Of a DNA stretch of 64,000 nucleotides, positions 10,308-21,291 are shown in pieces (within the stretch, counting starts at the first letter, position 1; each line of letters starts with the position of its first letter). Origin of the DNA: Chrysoperla carnea (Eukaryota; Arthropoda; Insecta; Neuroptera; Chrysopidae). The position numbers and the translations under genes are program-made. The stretch lies in the NCBI RefSeq assembly GCF_905475395.1, contig NC_058342.1, positions 1,560,501 through 1,624,500 of the forward strand. Direction: 5' to 3'. The notes beneath the pieces are model-generated. The model was not told the origin of the DNA and did not search any database. It saw nothing but the letters and a program-made list of their open reading frames with translations.

Positions 10308-11220
10308 AAAAATTATTAATATCAGATGTATTTAGCTTGGATTATAAGGCATTACATTTCCGATCTATTATATATTTTCTATTCTAACTAATTACTATAC
10401 GGCTACGCACTGCTGCGATATATGATTATTCAAGAATGTACCATATTGTGCTTAATTAATTACATCGTCTTATGTCCTTTGTATAAAAACTAAAACAATG
10501 GTTACTGTTTCAAAATGAATTAATTATACAAAAATTTGAATTATATTCACTATTCGAGCTATATAAGCTGGTGCCAAAACAAATCAATTATGTCAAAAAC
10601 AAGAAAATTAAAAGCAATAGCATGCAAGTAGTTTTATACGATTTGCGTCAAAACTTGATCTCCTAAGAGAAAGTGATCATCGCAAAGATTTTCAATAATA
10701 AGAAACTGTACAACTTTCAAAAAGACGAAACTCTGTGAATAAATCTCAATGTATTTTAAAATAAACGATGTATTATACGTAAAGTCTAGCCTAACAACTA
10801 TAAATTTAAGATGTTTTGTAATTTATATAATTGATGATAAATAAACTAATTTTGAACTTGAACTCTTTTAATCATCAATATTCTAATATCTACTGTGACA
10901 AGTTTTAACTATAATAATATACACTGTAATGTCAGAAAATGAAGTTTTTATGGAACTTGCTTGCAGATGTAAGAGCAAACTTTTAGAAATTTCATGCATC
11001 GTCCAAACTAAAAGTTATGTTATTCTTTATATTTATTTTCTTTACTTGATTTTTACTATATTCTTACGTTTTGAATAATTGAAAAAATATTTTGACATTT
11101 TATCAATAATTTTAACATTTATTGACTTTATGTTTTTCAAGATTTGTATGCAAAAATCTTGATTAAATAATGTCAGCGAGAAGTAGAAATATAATAAAGT
11201 TTTGGTTCGCATAACTTAAA
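10308..11220. other. AT-rich DNA, no gene seen
   Basis: Stops in all frames and no recognisable protein, TIR or LTR. Confidence 0.4.
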
Positions 11221-11415
11221 ATGTCTTTTAAAATCGGAAATATTAATGATGAAATAACGAAATATTATATAGCTTCTTGCTTAATTCCACAACCATTCAT
11301 TCATCGTGTTAGAGAAATCATAGTACACGCCCCTGAACAAAATAAGTATTTAGCTATCAAAAATACTTTTTGGGAAACTTTTGAACTTTCTTATCAAGAA
11401 CGGCTCCAAAAATAA
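11221..11415 (+). pseudogene. LTR-retrotransposon gag fragment
   Basis: A 64-codon open stretch reads ITKYYIASCLIPQPFIHRVR, then HAPEQNKYLAIKNTFWETF and ERLQK. This is the pattern of the capsid N-terminal region of insect LTR-element Gag proteins (I/T-D-x-x-K-Y-x-x-x-x-x-L, then PP-x-x-x-Y-x-x-LK). Only this piece is present. No protease, RT or LTR is seen nearby, so it is an isolated scrap. Confidence 0.5.
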
Positions 11416-13333
11416 CTTAAATCCTACTTTTTTTTTATAAATAATTTTTGTATTTTTATTTTTTTTCTTCTTAGCTCACCGTTTTTGAGATATCAAAGTC
11501 TGAAACATTTCAAACTGAAACTTTGTGGTCAACAAAACAAGGTATTTGTATTCCAAGCAAAATGTGAAATCAATAAGTTTAAAAATATGAAAAAGTGCCA
11601 TAAACTGTCTATTGTATTAGTATTTTCTAACTTATTATGTATTATATTTGTATATTTATGTGCCATAAATATGGAAAATTCAGTTTTTTAAAAACGGCAA
11701 GTGGAATGGTTACAAAAGTTTTTACAAGACCGTATTTCAGGGCTTAAAAAAAGTTATTTGACGTTCGAAATGAGATTGTTATGTCGGGTGAGTATTTAAA
11801 AAGATTCATGAATTTAAATCTAGGAGTGTCAATTTTTCAACTTCATATAAAATATAGGGACATCATTTCTTACCCTTTCTGCCTTGTATACAAAGCAATC
11901 AGATTAAATCAGTTTTGAAGTAGATTCCAAATTAAGAAATTGCCAGTTTTCCAAGAAGTTATTGGGCTTTAAAATGATATAATTTGTTGCAAAAATACAG
12001 GTGGTTGAAGTTTAATTAAAATTTTCTTTAATACTTTGGTTGTATATATTTCATTTTCTTTAATTGTTGTTGTTCGCGCCAAACTGTGTGTATTATGCAC
12101 TTTTGTGTATTATGCATTTTGCGTATTAATACATTAAAAGTATTGTGCATTGGCGTATTAATACAAAAATAGTACGAGTATGGGCGGATTAATACGTAAC
12201 TTTACAATACCTTCATTCGTATTGGCCAACTCGGCCGAGTCGGTCCGACAAGTTTCTCTTTCAGTAAGTTCTTGTTTTTTTCTTATAAAAAGTAATAAAA
12301 TTCAGTTTAATTGATATGTTAGAACAATAAAGTTCGAATCGTTTTTAATATTCTAATTTAATTATTTCATTAACCAATGTCGTTCAATTTATTTCTTAAT
12401 TTTTTCAAATTTTTTTGTATTCATTATTCATCGTTGAATAAATACTAATTTTGTGCATATTACCGCGTTTTTTGTGTGTGAGTATTAACTATCTACAAAG
12501 TGTTTAAACAATATCGAAGCTATCGAATTTAAATCAAAGTGAAAACTTGAAACTAATACCACGATCCTATAATCCTTACAACCTCGATTTTTCCTGTGGT
12601 AAGTTTAACATGAATCAACGTCGTTTTAACAGCACATTGGTGAGTGTTTTCTATTTTCATTTCATCCAAACTCATTAACTTAATAATTCAAAAATTCCAA
12701 TTCCGCATGCCATAATTTCAATGTCAAATACAAGTGAAACTTAATTTATAACCTCGACTACAGGCTATATAGTAAAAAATATAAAAACTGTAAAAAGTTT
12801 ACGCAACATATTCGAAGAGTAGTAGTAAATTTTATTGGTCAAAAGAGGGATATAATTAATTTTTTTATTCGTGACCGCAATGGGAAAATGTACAAATCGC
12901 GTGAAGACTAAAATCTTGAAATGGTCAAAAAAAGTGGTAGCGCTTGTGAAATACGGGCTGCTGTAAGAATATGTAAATATCAAGCAGAATTGTATGAAAC
13001 CCGACCTGTTAACACGCTTGGTTAGTTCGTTAAAGTTGAATGGCCGACATTATGATGTCTGTGAACCGTTATATAATAAGAAATTTACTGGAAATCTGTA
13101 GGAACAGTTCTTAAAGAACTACATTTAAATTATATAATTTATAAAAGAAGATATTCAAGAAACAGACGCAGATGAATATGAACTTAAGGAAGGCACTAAT
13201 GACCTACGAAAAAAAAACAAATTCACAAGCTAGCAGCAATATCCTAAGCTTAAAAATAGAAAGTGGAAATTCTGAAAATGATGATAATTGAGAATCACTT
13301 TAGCAATACGAAGATAATTTATCTTTCGTATCT
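11416..13333. other. AT-rich DNA upstream of the Helitron coding parts
   Basis: No certain gene. 12090-12200 repeats the phrases tgtattatgca and gtattaatac several times. A 12-base palindrome actcggccgagt lies at 12229-12240. A small exon-like ATG stretch (12610-12641, followed by gtgagtg) could be a leader exon of the Helitron but cannot be proved. The Helitron 5' end should fall here; no clear TC...terminus was found. Confidence 0.35.
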
Positions 13334-13588
13334 ATGGAAATGCATTCAGAGGAAAATAGACACATTGAAGAAATTGAAATTTTAGGCGAAAATACAGAAG
13401 AACTAAATACAAATGAAAACTATCAACAGAAAAAGAGTAAAAGGAGCCAATCAAAATTTTCCAATGATATCATAAATTTAAAAATAGAAGATAGATATGT
13501 TCCACATATCAAGATTAATATACCCCGAGATAAAAGCTGCTTGTTTCATTCCGTTTCGTACAGTATTCATGGAGAAAAAGAATATTGA
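13334..13588 (+). pseudogene. OTU-like cysteine protease start (Helitron)
   Basis: Acidic N-terminal region (EENRHIEEIEILGENTEE), then INIPRDKSCLFHSVSYSIHG. The D-x-S-C-L-F-x-S sequence is the catalytic-cysteine motif of OTU deubiquitinases (D-G-N-C-L-F/Y-x-A/S). Many insect Helitrons carry an OTU domain. The frame stops after 85 codons and the histidine part of the fold is not recognisable downstream. Confidence 0.5.
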
Positions 13589-13843
13589 AACTATACCTAA
13601 ATTGTTCGTAAAGATAACTAGGACTAAACATTACTACAGAGCATAAACATTACTGAAGAAAATCATTGCTGCTACAATTCAAACACTTGTTTACTTACTG
13701 AAAATAAATTTAAAATACGAAAATCAAGATATATTGGTATGTTAAATTGTACCAAAACAATACTTAGTTTTATATCAGACAACGAGCAATTATTGGACAA
13801 TGATACTGTGTTCTTTAAGAGTCTCAAGCCACATTTTCCTTAA

Positions 13844-14780
13844 ATGAGAACTTTGGTTAGAAAATTATATCAAATGAAAGCCAGCTATAATAAACTTCGT
13901 GAAATAAATAGTGCTTTAGATATTGTTGATGAAGACAAACTGTCGGTGTTTGGGAACCCGGAAAATTTCAAAATGAATAAGCCAATGTCCTTAGTCGACT
14001 GTGATGACATTACATCTGAGATGAAGCTAACAGAGGACGAAATTATAAAAAAAAAAATCATAAGTCATTCAGTGTATGTATATCTTGTCAATAATAATTA
14101 TGCTTAACGCAATATTGAGAAAATTATCTGCGCTTCATAAACCTATAGAAAGTAAGTCCTGGGAGTGATTAAAACTTTTTATTGAAGATAAAAAAATTAA
14201 AAGTAGTAATTTTATTTGTCAATTATGTTTAGATTATAAACGAAAAAATATATTATCTGCAAGTTGTATTCTAAATGATCTTTTTATAGGAGAAATTCCA
14301 AATGAATTAAAAAAATTGATTGAATCCGAAAATATATTAGTTCAACGAGCTGAAGCTTTTCAAATTGTAACCACCATCACTCCAGTATCAAAAGACATTA
14401 GAAACCTGAAGGACATCTTAATAAAAATCAATACATGTATATTATAGTACGTGGCTGCCCAACCAAAAAGAAAATCATATGGGAAGATTTGGTGGAAAAG
14501 CTTTATCAAGCACTAATATTTTTTAAAAGTAATAATAAACATTATTCAAATATAATTTTGCCTCAAAATATTAAAAAATTGTTAGATTCTTTAAATAAAA
14601 ATATTCAATATGGAACGGAAATGATGTAAATAATGGGAAATCAAACAATGGTATTGGTAATTCGGCATTATTAACACAAATAACAGATAATAAGCAACAT
14701 ATTTAGGAGTTTGAACACTACAGAATATATCCTTCACACGAAAGGCGAAAAAATTCTTCAATAACAGCTTTATATCCAAT
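13844..14780 (+). pseudogene. Helitron linker region, degenerate
   Basis: Short open pieces at 13844-14107 and 14435-14629, charged and lysine-rich, separated by stops. The second reads IVRGCPTKKKIIWEDLVEKLYQAL. No domain can be named. Position between the OTU-like piece and the Helitron N domain suggests they are part of the same ancestral polyprotein. Confidence 0.35.
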
Positions 14781-15060
14781 GTTGAAAGTGAATGCTTCAA
14801 CTTTAGACCATTGTAATAAAGAAATTAATGTAAAATGTTTTCCTGATCTTTATTATGAAGGTAAATTTGGTCAATTTCATCCTAGAGAAAAAAAATTCCT
14901 TCAATTGAATTCATCCAATCACGACTTATGTCTTGCCATTCGCAATTTTAACATATATATTTTATCAATATGTTTTTTATTTATTAAACGATGCGAACTT
15001 AAGGCCATTAACTTTTGATATATATTAAAACGATTCTCATATTGGAACTGGGCTTAGAAA
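14779..15060 (+). pseudogene. Helitron_like_N domain, first part
   Basis: Reads VKCFPDLYYEGKFGQFHPRE near 14835-14890, matching the conserved CFPDLYP-x-G start of the Helitron-like N-terminal domain. A frameshift near 14965 moves the family path (YVFYLLNDANLRPLTF) into another frame. The match ends near 15030-15060, where foreign DNA begins. Confidence 0.65.
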
Positions 15061-17030
15061 GAAGGAAAAAAACAATTATTAAAATTTTCACCAAGACCAA
15101 CTCGCTCCGAGAAACGAACAATGACAGGATCGCGCAGTGAACTTAAATTAAACTTTCTTTTGATCGATGGAGAATGACACATAATTCAAATACAAAAAAA
15201 TAATATCACCACTACCATCAGTGAGCGACTTATGTTGGTACCTGATTAAGACCAGCTGTTAAATTAGTTTCAACAGGTTATTTGTGCTTGATTCGAATAT
15301 ATCAAATAACTAAATGGCTTCACTAACAGGATTTAATAAAAATGTAAGTCTTTTTTTCCTTTTTTTTACTTCAATGTGAACTGTTTTACTATATTTTTCA
15401 CAATAAAAAAATGTATAACATTTAACAATATTACAAACAAATGCTTTCGAAAGCTATCTAACGTTTGAAAGACGGGTACACATAGCGGCGATACCTGGTG
15501 ATTTCATACAAGAATTGTACATACAAATTATTATTATTTTATTAATGATCATTTGTAGTTGCAGATGATAGAACGAATTGTGACCGCTTGCCGTAACAGT
15601 GCGTCCTAGGTGTATGGATCTTCGAGCCAGTCTGGATCGACTTCACCATCACCTAGTGCCGCGAAAAGGATTAGTGGGTGTCCCTTGTCGGAATAGGCGG
15701 TTGATGGCCGACACCAACTCTCCAGGTATCGCCTCACACGGTAACTAAACTAACTTAATATAATTCAATAATTTTAATCTAATAAGGGAAAATAACCCCC
15801 AACTTTTTTTTTGTTATAAAATGTCCGTATCGTGGCCAATATAATTACAAGGAAGGGGAATTAGGTACCCGCAGTAATTGAAGACGAACCGGTGTCCAAC
15901 AACCGGACAGCCAGCAGCGAATACAGCAGCACACAGATGACGCACCAGGTAATTCTTCTTAAATTAATTCTGAGTCTCCCTTGTTTGTAAATTTGTCCAA
16001 TTACGTAAACGTCCCAATGTTGATTCCAAGTCGCTTTACGATTATGTTGGTTCAAACAGGGATGTTGGATTCCAAAAAAAATCGATGGTTTTACCACGCG
16101 GTAGCCTATTTGTTTACTCGGTAATTCAATAGTACCGCCATGTGAACCACGTCGAATGTCGAAGCGAATTTTATTCGTGGCTTCTGTTGATCGCTTCGTT
16201 TAAGCGGTAAATCGTCTCGATACCAAGAATTTATGTAGATGGTACTCGTAATGACCATATAAATTGTCGTTTTAAATTAAATGTCCGTGTTAGATTTTTA
16301 ACTGAGTATCAATGACTTGATTGTGTCAGCGAAGTCGTTCCATGAATTAAAAAAAAAAACTCGTTCTCGCTGTTGTTGTTGCAAATTTGTTTTTCATCAT
16401 TGGTGCTTGGTGCCACGACCTCACGACCTTACGCGCCGTGCTTATGACCTGTGTTGCTGCGTGATGTATCGGACCTGTTCTTTTTTTCAAAAATTTTTTT
16501 TAAAATCTTATTTTTTTTTTTTTTTTTTTTAAATAAATACTTGTAAAAATTTTTTTATTTGAATGTCAAAAATTGTTTTGTATTCTTTTTGTAAAATATA
16601 TTTTCAATTTTTAATTAATATTTTTGACTTGTGATTTACTTAATAATTAATTTAGTAAATTTTGATTGATTTATTTTTTTTAAATATTATTATATTATTT
16701 TTGGGGTACTATCTGCGGTACTTGTAACCTTATACTTATAAATAAAATAAACTTTGTTTAATCATATTTTTACATTCTTTTCTTTGGGGGATGATATGGA
16801 ATCTAAACCGAAGCTTATTAAGATTTTAATTAATGTCCGTAGACCCAACTGGTAACAATTAAACTTGAAATAATTAATTTAATTGTTTTTTTAATTTAAT
16901 TTTAATTAATTTGTTTTACTTTTCTTTCTTTTTTTTTGGTGTGGTAGTTTATTGGGTCCAGGTGGGTATCACCTAACTGGATATTATGAGCATTGTCTCA
17001 ATATTATAAATTAAATATAACTAAAATGAA
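15061..17030. other. ~2 kb insertion inside the Helitron, with exon-like islands
   Basis: The Helitron protein breaks off near 15050 and resumes near 17031, so this block is inserted or captured DNA. It has three islands less AT-rich than the surroundings. 15314-15343 is ATG plus ten codons (MASLTGFNKN) followed by gtaagt. 15611-15690 follows a cctag acceptor and reads VYGSSSQSGSTSPSPSAAKR, in phase with the first island, but reaches TAG soon after. 15870-15949 follows a ccgcag acceptor and reads EDEPVSNNRTASSEYSSTQM up to cag/gtaatt. Homopolymer runs (A 16349, T 16509-16530) follow. I see no TIR, LTR or TSD. Confidence 0.4.
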
Positions 17031-18480
17031 AAACTAACAAAAGAAACATATCTCGATTTATTAAAAAAGGATGATTTTGAAGGATATTTAAGTGCAATAT
17101 TCGTTTTTCGTTTAAGAAACACTAAATAATTTTGGCGAAAACCAAGAAATGATGTGGTTTTTATGACAAAATATTACAGATCACCTACTTGGTTCTTAAC
17201 AGTTAGTCCATCAGAATGGAATTTATCTGATCTTGAGCAATATCTTTGAGACATTAATAGCCCGGATATGGCAAAAAATAGTGAATTAATTACAAAAGAT
17301 CCCGTATCGACTTGTAGATTTATTGATATTAAATTTAGAGCCTTTTTAGATTTTTTTAATTCACCTGAAGATCCTCTCCGCAAAATAGAACGTTATTTCT
17401 GGCGCCGTGAATATCAGTCCAGATATTTGCAACATTTTCCTATTTTACTTTGTGTCAAGAATGCACCTGTACTTGAAAAATCTTCTATTTAAAAGATAGC
17501 TGACTTCATATCGAAATATATAACGTGTGCTATTCCAAACACAGCTACTTCACCAACTCTATAGGAGCTAGTCATGAACTATCAAGTACACAAGCGTAAT
17601 AGTTACTGCTTAAGAAATAAAAAAAGGAAACATAGCCAAGAAATGGAAAAGGAAACTAAGCCAAATAAAAACAAATCAGACTTTTTAACCATTTGTAAAT
17701 TTGGCTTCTCTCGTGCAGTGACAGACTATATTGAAATTAATGGAGTAACAGAGGCTATAGCAGCAAGAAAAACTTAATCAAATAAGAGATTATATAACAT
17801 ATACAGAAAACAGGAATCCATTTATTTTAAAGATTACAATCCAATAGTACTATGGGCATGGAATGCAAATATTAATAAACAATATATTGGCGAAAAAACA
17901 GGATTTTTAAATTTCTACATTACCAAGTATACAACAAAGGTAGAGAAAAGTCATATTGTTGACACTTTTGAATTATTGAATTCTACAAAAACTTAAGCAA
18001 GTCGATTGTTTAATGTGGGGCTTCATGCTATTAGTAGCAGAGAATGTGAACTTTTGGAAACAAGCGATACGCTTCTTGGTTTATCTCTTTATGAAATTTG
18101 GTTTATCTCCTAATACCACAATGAGATAATTGGACGTAAATATGAATCGTAATCGTAGATTAAAATCGAAAAAAGCAACCGAAAAACTAGATCCCAATTG
18201 ACTTATGATTTATGGTTGACGATTGGCGATTATTATCCAAATAGGCCGAAAAAATTAGAAATCATACATTTGTATGATTTCTTACGATGGTATGACATAA
18301 AAATAGTGAACCTAAATTTAATAAAAATCAACATTATTACATATTGTATAACAACAAATTTTTCATTAATAGGCAGCGGCCATATTTTATAAATCATTAT
18401 AATATTGACATTAATAAATATCCAGAAAATTATTACTTTTCAATATTACTTATGTTTATTCCTTGGCGAAATGTTTGCAA
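17031..18480 (+). pseudogene. Helitron Rep region (HUH motif damaged)
   Basis: Resumes with LTKETYLDLLKKDDFEGYLS, then FRLRNTK, SPTWFLTVSPSEWNLSD and FWRREYQSRYLQHFPILLC. In active Helitrons the last motif is HFH (the HUH metal site); here it is HFP, so the nuclease is dead even apart from the stops. Next come QVHKRNSYCLRNKK, CKFGFSRAVTD, NANINKQYIGEKTGFLNFY and YITKYTTK, whose two tyrosines fit the Rep catalytic pair. SSRECELLETSDTLLG and LYDFLRWYDI follow. The nuclease would nick and rejoin DNA during rolling-circle transposition. Several frameshifts and stops. Confidence 0.75.
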
Positions 18481-18743
18481 CTAAAGGCAGGGCAAAATTC
18501 ATAGACAGAAGCACTTTATTTATTAAAAAGAACAATCAAAGATGGAGTTATTTATGGGCAGCAACAAAAAGAATACATAGATAATAAAGCAATTAAAATA
18601 ATTGACGCAAAAATATCAGAAATTAGAAGTAATATAAATATAGTATGTAATAAATTAGAAATTAATATAAATATAATATAAATAATGATCATGACGATGA
18701 GAATGATATTGAAAATTCATTAGAATTTCAACCAGTAGAGGCG

Positions 18744-20290
18744 ATGATTACAATGGGTGATGTAAGAAGAGTTGTAAATATATCAGATGATGAAATTAAT
18801 AAAATGATTGGCAATTTAAATTCAGACCAAAAACGAGTATTTTATAAAATCCAAGACACTTTAAATACAGGAAATGCAATATTAAGATATTTCGTAAGTG
18901 GAACGAGTGGGATTAGAAAAAGTTATCTCATTAATACAATAAAACATTTGGTATTCAAAAAATTTAAAAAGAACGTTGCAGTAACTGCTTCGCCCGACAT
19001 TATAGCATTTAACATTAATATATTGACTATTCACAGACTATTGAAATTACCAGTTGAACATGAATCCACTCCATAATATAAACCTCTTTCAGATCAAGTT
19101 CTTTAAGTGCTACCAACTGATTTAGGCAAACAATGTTATGTTAATAATCATCGATGAAGTATCCATGATTTCAAATATCAGTCTTTTTTGAAAGCTCCAT
19201 GAATGAAAATTGTTGGTTTGGAGGGAAACATATTTTAATATTTGGAGATTTATTACAGTTACCTCCAGTCAGAGAAAATTCACCGTTCGAAAACATATCA
19301 CAAAAAAAATTGATAAATTTTTAGGCGCCCTAACTGCTTTTAGTTTATGGTAGGAATTATTCAAATATGAAGAGCTATGAATCAATAAGCACCAGTAAAA
19401 TGATTCTAGCTTTATGGATATGCTAAGTCGTATACGATTTGGAGTTTTACCAAAAGAAGATCATGAATTGTTGTCTACAAGACCAACTAAATTTATTTCT
19501 TCTTCAACTTTTGATAGACTACAAGAGTTAAGTGTTCATTTTTCGTTATTATCAAGGAAAACAATTGGATTACTTCCAACCAAAAATATGTGCACTCAAT
19601 TAAATGTAGCCATGTTAAAACAGATGAAACAGTCAGAAATTGAACTAATTGTAGTAGAAGACATAGATGATCCAATTTGAAAAAGTTTGTGCAGCAATAG
19701 AAAAATATGAAGATGATTCTTCAATGGCAGTCGGCTTAAAAAGGAAAATAATAATAAAAATAGGACCTCGTATAATGCTGCGAAGAAACATCGATATTAC
19801 ATTAGGTTTAGTAAATGATTCAATTGGCGTCATTAAGCAAGTTTATTATGACATTGGTGGTAAAAATAAATTTAAAAAAATTTAAATTAATTAATTATTT
19901 AATTGTTTATTAGTATGGAAGATGATTTGGAACGAGTTAAAACTAAATTTGAAATTTTACCTCGATCATTTGTATGTAGAGAACAGTTTCCAATATGTTT
20001 GGCATACGCTATTATAATTCATAAAAGTCAAGGTTTAAGCCTCATTAGTGCATTATTGAATATTGAATCGTGTATATTTTCTCTAGTGTTATCTAATTAA
20101 TTTAGGTCCCGGCCTAGTAAAAGCTCAAAATAGCGCAATAGTGGAATATAACAGACTTAGATCACTATTGTGATAATTTGCAAGAACTTACAGTTAATAA
20201 AATGCATTCAAAAATAGTTCAGGATAGGCAAGATTCTTTCGTTAAGAAAATCAACAAGAAAAAGAAGAAGAAATTCTCCCTCAAATAAAA
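18744..20290 (+). pseudogene. Helitron PIF1-like helicase, degenerate
   Basis: Fragments in order: LNSDQKRVFYKI (Q-motif region), Walker A region YFVSGTSGIRKSYLIN (18889-18935; the family has GGTGKS, so two key residues are changed), a Walker B-like piece MLIIIDEVSM near 19136-19170, a motif III-like FGDLLQLPPV near 19240-19270, MDMLSRIRFGVL near 19414, IGPRIMLRRNIDITLGLVNDSIG near 19765-19830, and AYAIIIHKSQGLSL near 20005-20040 (the family has A-x-T-I-x-K-x-Q-G). It would be a 5'-3' DNA helicase unwinding the transposon. Several frameshifts, so not functional. Confidence 0.75.
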
Positions 20291-20640
20291 ATAAGATAAC
20301 AACAAAAAAAAACAGGAAAAACGTAATAAAATAATTAACTTCAAGTTATATTATTTCTGGAATATTTTATTAATTTCATTTTATGGAGTATCTTCACTTA
20401 TTAACAAAATCATAATAATAAAAAATGGTTATAATATTTACTAATTTCAATAATATTTACAAAAAACTAACTAGGAAATTGAATTAAACGACAATTTATT
20501 TATTCTGATACAATTAATTGCATTTAAAATTCAATAATAGCATTGTTAAATGTTTCATCGTTAGCAAATAACTTTGAATTTGATAGATAAATTTCTTCAT
20601 ATACTTTCATTATTCATTAAAATTTTATTTTTTCATAAAA
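20291..20640. other. AT-rich DNA, no gene seen
   Basis: A-rich sequence after the Helitron helicase. It may include the Helitron 3' end, but no terminal hairpin was recognised. Confidence 0.35.
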
Positions 20641-21291
20641 ATCAAATTTCAATTTTAAAACAAAAACACTATAGACCACAAGCACATGCTAAAATTTTTC
20701 AGATGAAATGAACCATCAGAAATCATGTTGAAGATGATGTTCCTATATATAAAAGTAATTTTAAGCATCATAAGGTCAGTTTTGCGTGGAACAGGCGAGC
20801 ACAAATGAGAGTATGAATGTGACACCCTTTGATGTCTCTATCCTACACACGCAAATACGTAAGACATTGCTGAATACTAATTCTGCATAAATATTCGAAG
20901 CGAATTACATAAATATCATACAGAAATAAATAACGCAGACGTTCAGAAATTAACGGAAAATCAAATATTTATAATAAACTTCCGGCACTAAAATTATCAG
21001 ATATATTTCTGTATGCATTTATGTAATTTGCTTCGAATTACTTATACAAAGTTAGTATCCGACAACGCCGTACATACTTGTTGATGCAGGGGAAAGACAT
21101 CGAGGGGTGTACATTCCTATTTTCACCTGTACTCACCTGTATCCCGCAAAAATAACGCCATGGTACTTAAACATACTTTTACTTCTAGAAGCATCTTCTC
21201 CAACATGATTCCTGGTGCGTATTTTCACCTGAAAAATTTTAGCATGATTTTGCTGTCTACTATAGAAGTGAATTTAGTCTGAAAATTTGAT
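20641..21291. mobile_element. Foldback MITE, long diverged inverted repeats
   Basis: The left half (20641 to about 20960) and right half (about 20985-21291) are inverted copies. Left landmarks such as atgctaaaatttttcag, atcatgttgaagatg and cgaagcgaattacataaat reappear as reverse complements at 21234-21250, about 21192-21212 and 21019-21038. The arms are roughly 300 bp with many substitutions and gaps; the central spacer is short. No protein is coded. The pattern is that of a non-autonomous foldback element or a head-to-head pair of one repeat. No clear TSD was found, so the borders are good to about 10 bp. Confidence 0.7.

Larger units (their letters stand above)
13334..20290 (+). mobile_element. 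Decayed Helitron (OTU, Rep, PIF1-like helicase), interrupted
   Basis: Plus-strand fragments appear in the order expected for an animal Helitron: an OTU-like start (13334-13588), a linker, the Helitron_like_N region (14779-15060 and 17031-17500), Rep with its Y-x3-Y pair (about 17925), the conserved region after it (LYDFLRWYDI near 18270; FINHYNIDINKYPENYY near 18387-18440), then a PIF1-like helicase (18744-20290). Almost every fragment is in a different frame and there are many stops. The element is split by about 2 kb at 15061-17030. I could not find the 3' hairpin-CTRR end, so the right border is approximate. Confidence 0.75.

Noticed and set aside
16317..16532. Cys-rich open frame ending in a Phe run
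   Set aside because: The Phe run is a T homopolymer and the Cys run comes from a tgttgttgttgc repeat. No domain and no splice support.
13334..20290. A host PIF1 helicase or OTU gene
   Set aside because: The Rep-type motifs between them and the overall order are those of a Helitron, and stops exclude a working gene.
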